From positions 806,001 through 870,000 of the forward strand of contig BSDZ01000003.1 in assembly GCA_030268105.1 (NCBI GenBank): a stretch of DNA of 64,000 nucleotides, in the 5' to 3' direction. Both the position numbers and the translations under genes were made by a program. Source of the stretch: Volvox africanus (Eukaryota; Chlorophyta; Chlorophyceae; Chlamydomonadales; Volvocaceae). The first letter of the stretch is position 1. Every line of letters begins with the position of its first letter. The notes beneath the pieces are model-generated. The model searched no databases and was not told where the DNA came from. It saw only the letters and a list, made by a program, of their open reading frames with translations. Of this stretch, positions 62,201-64,000 are shown piece by piece.

Positions 62201-63262
62201 TGCGCAGTCTCAACAACCTGCCAGCGGAAATCTAACCGGTGACTCTCGGCCAGCCCAAACCTATTGAAAGTTGCAATGCGCCCAGGCCTGCCTGGCCCTT
62301 ATTGCATCATTTATTGTTATATGTGCATCGCGCACTCTCAACAACCTGCCAGCGGGGATTCTAACCGGTGACTCTCGGCCAGCCCAAACCTGTTATTATT
62401 TGCAATTCTTTTAAGGCTGCCCGGCCCTTATTGCATCATTCATTGGTATAGGTGCATTGCGCACTCTCAACAACCTGCCAGCGGGAATCTAACTGGCGAC
62501 CCTCGGCTAGCCCAAACCTGTTAAAATTTGCAATGCGCCCAGGCCTGCCTGGCCCTTATTGCATCATTCATTGGTATATGTGCATCGTGCACTCTCAACA
62601 ACCTGCCAGCGGAAATCTAACCAGTGACTCTCGGCCAGCCCAAACTGTTTATATTTGCAATGCGCCCAGGCCTGCCTGGACCTAATTGCATCATTTTTTC
62701 ATATATGTGCATGGCTCACTCTCAGGAACCTTCCCTGATCATCAGCCAGCGGGCATCTAACCAGCGACTCTCGGCCAGCCCAAACCTATTAAAAATTCGC
62801 AATGCGCCCAGGCCTGCCTGGCCCTTATTGCATCATTCATTGGTATATGAGCATTGCTCACTCTCAACAACCTGCCCTGATCATCAGCTAGCGGGAATCT
62901 AACCAGCAACTCTCGGCCAGCCCAAACCTGTTTTTATTTGCAATGCACCCAGGCATGCCTGGCCCTCATTGCATCATTCATTGAAATATGTGCATTGCGC
63001 AGTCTTAACAACCTGCCAGAGGGAATCTAACCAGCGACTCTCATCCAGCCCAAACTTGTTTATATTTGCAATGCACCCAGGCATGCCTGGACCTTATTGC
63101 ATCATTCATTGGTATATGTGCATTGCGCACTCTCAACAACCTGCCAGCGGGAATCTAATAGGCGACTCTTGGCAAGCCCAAATCTATTGAAAATTGCAAT
63201 GCGCCCAGGCCTGCCTGGCCCTTATTGCATTATTAATTGGTATATGTGCATTGCGCACCCTC
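59235..63262 (-). repeat. Divergent inverted satellite near the array edge
   Basis: After a short partial copy of the previous unit (to about 59,385), monomers become more varied: CAAGGCTGCCCGGCCC, GGGCATCTAACC, CAGCGGGAATC directly after CTGCC, and an ATC tract. Short monomers here keep the CCCGCTGG spelling (on the + strand CCAGCGGG) that L monomers have. No regular HOR is evident by eye apart from a 371 bp echo at 62.1 and 62.5 kb (AACTGGCGACCCTCGGCTAG). Confidence 0.78.
61366..61394. repeat. ATC/GAT trinucleotide tract 1
   Basis: An imperfect ATC repeat lies between CAACCTGCC and GATTGCGCACCCTC. It occupies the same place within a composite monomer as the two GAT tracts beyond the orientation switch, but on the opposite strand. 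Confidence 0.9.
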
Positions 63263-63272
63263 AGGTTTGGGC
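63255..63272. other. Orientation-switch junction 2
   Basis: Inverted sequence TTGCGCACCCTCA stops where CAACAACCTGCC would be expected and continues as GGTTTGGGCTGGCC in forward orientation. The forward context is normally AACAGGTTTGGG, so the CA is shared by both sides. There is no spacer or inserted element. Confidence 0.91.
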
Positions 63273-63480
63273 TGGCCGAGAGTCGCCGGTAACATTCCCA
63301 CTGGCTGATGATCAGGGCAGGTTTTCGAGAGTGCACAATGCACATATACCAATGAATGATGCAATAAGGGCCAGTCACCCCTGAAAGCATTGCAAATATT
63401 AACAGGTTTGGGCTGGCCGAGAATGGCCGATTAAATTCCCATTGGCTGATGATCAGGGCAGGTTAGTGAGAGTGCGCAAT

Positions 63481-63510
63481 CATGATAATGATGATGATGA
63501 TGATGATCAT
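63481..63510. repeat. GAT trinucleotide tract 2
   Basis: About seven GAT-type triplets follow GTGCGCAAT and precede CCAGGTTGTTGAGAG. The tract ends in GATCAT, as in the core monomer motif TGATGATCA, from which it could have expanded. Confidence 0.9.
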
Positions 63511-63945
63511 GCCAGGTTGTTGAGAGTGAGCCATGCACATATAAGAATAAATGATGCAATAAGGGCCAGTCAGACCTGAAAGCATGGCAAATATAAGCAG
63601 GTTTGGGTTGGCCGAGAGTCGCCGGTTAGATTCCCGCTGGCAGGTTGTTGAGAGTGCGCAATGCACATATACCAATGTATGATGCAATAAGGGCCAGGCA
63701 GGCCTGGGCGCATTGCAAATTTCAATAGGTTTTGGGCTGGCTGAGAGTCGCTGGTTAGATTCCCACTGGCTGATGATCAGGGCAGGTTGTTGAGAGTGAG
63801 CCATGCACATGTAAGAATAAATGATGCAATAAGGGCCAGTCCGCACTGAAAGAATTGCAAATATTAACAGGTTTGGGCCGACCGAGAGTGGCCAGTTAAA
63901 TTCCCACTGGCTGATGATCAGGGCAGGTTGTTGAGAGTGCGCAAT

Positions 63946-63972
63946 CATGATGATGATGGGGATGATGATCAT
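63946..63972. repeat. GAT trinucleotide tract 3
   Basis: A GAT repeat interrupted by GGG, in the same context as tract 2 (after GTGCGCAAT, before GGCAGGTTGTTGAGAG). Tracts 2 and 3 are about 465 bp apart and lie in related composite monomers. Confidence 0.9.
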
Positions 63973-64000
63973 GGCAGGTTGTTGAGAGTGAGCCATGCAG

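Larger units (their letters stand above)
30117..63262 (-). repeat. Satellite array, inverted orientation
   Basis: The same monomer family as in the first 30 kb, read as its reverse complement: TATTTGCAATGCGCCCAGG, CCTTATTGCATCATT, TATATGTGCAT, CTCAACAACCTGCC, CTGATCATCAGCCAGCGGG and AATCTAACC recur throughout. I estimate about 240 monomers from the average length. Subfamily variants differ from the forward half (for example GAAATTTGCATTGCGCCC, and long T-rich variants at 31.4-34.7 kb), so this is not a simple mirror copy. It carries several recent tandem segmental duplications and no gene or mobile element that I can see. Confidence 0.96.
63263..64000 (+). repeat. Satellite array, forward orientation resumes
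   Basis: From the GGTTTGGGCTGGCCGAGAG at about 63,264 the monomers are again forward and run off the window. They are more divergent than the main array: the usual CCAGGCAGGCCTG becomes CCAGTCACCCCTG or CCAGTCAGACCTG, and TTAGATTCCC becomes TTAAATTCCC. Two GAT trinucleotide tracts interrupt them. This may be an edge subfamily of the satellite. Confidence 0.93.

Noticed and set aside
1..64000. Many open reading frames of 60-249 codons
   Set aside because: They are phase products of the satellite, recur in every copy, occur on both strands and in several frames, and are broken by non-triplet length differences between monomers. No recognisable domain, signal peptide or motif is seen.
1..64000. 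CENP-B box (TTCG, then A, then CGGG)
   Set aside because: TTCCCGCTGG and CCAGCGGGAATC contain a CGGG, but the TTCG half at correct spacing is absent in the monomers I inspected.
63240..64000. Telomere-like or gene-containing flank at the right end
   Set aside because: Only divergent monomers and GAT tracts are visible; no telomeric hexamer runs and no unique sequence.
1..64000. tRNA-derived (SINE-like) origin of the monomer, from GGTTAGATTCCC-like strings
   Set aside because: GGTTAGATTCCC loosely recalls the B box GGTTCGANTCC, but no A box, cloverleaf or poly-A tail is found at the right spacing.

Overview
The whole 64 kb window is one satellite-DNA array. I see no gene, RNA gene, transposon or unique sequence in it. 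The basic unit is a 141-142 bp monomer (L), with a 128 bp short form (S) and a rarer 150 bp form carrying a 9 bp insertion. Every kilobase consists of these monomers head to tail. Tandem arrays of this size, with higher-order repeats (HORs), point to a eukaryotic chromosome, plausibly centromeric, pericentromeric or subtelomeric heterochromatin. I cannot name the species and do not recognise the monomer.

Layout. Positions 1-30,116 carry monomers in one orientation, called forward (+) here. From about 30,117 to 63,262 all monomers are inverted (-). From about 63,263 to the end they are forward again. The forward half splits into successive HOR units whose lengths I counted monomer by monomer. 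The first series is an 11-mer (1,513 bp), 14-mer (1,946), 17-mer (2,344) and 18-mer (2,486) from 130 to 8,418. The second series is a 13-mer (1,795), 16-mer (2,207), 24-mer (3,324), 21-mer (2,900), 18-mer (2,480), 18-mer (2,480), 20-mer (2,763) and 18-mer (2,488) from 8,419 to 28,855. These forms can be related to one another by gain or loss of whole blocks of monomers.

The inverted half is a mosaic of more recent segmental duplications: periods of 695 bp, 573 bp/2.5 kb, 1,232 bp, 1,598 bp, 973 bp and finally 3,262/3,262/2,580 bp at 50.1-59.2 kb. The last 4-5 kb (59.4-64 kb) is more divergent and contains short GAT/ATC trinucleotide expansions on both sides of the second orientation switch, as expected near the edge of a homogenised array.

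Many short open frames exist on both strands, because the 141 bp monomer and the 270 bp L+S pair are multiples of three and stops are sparse. They follow the repeat phase and I do not regard them as genes. The value of the window lies in its record of satellite evolution: block insertion and deletion, unequal exchange, microhomology deletions and two polarity switches.
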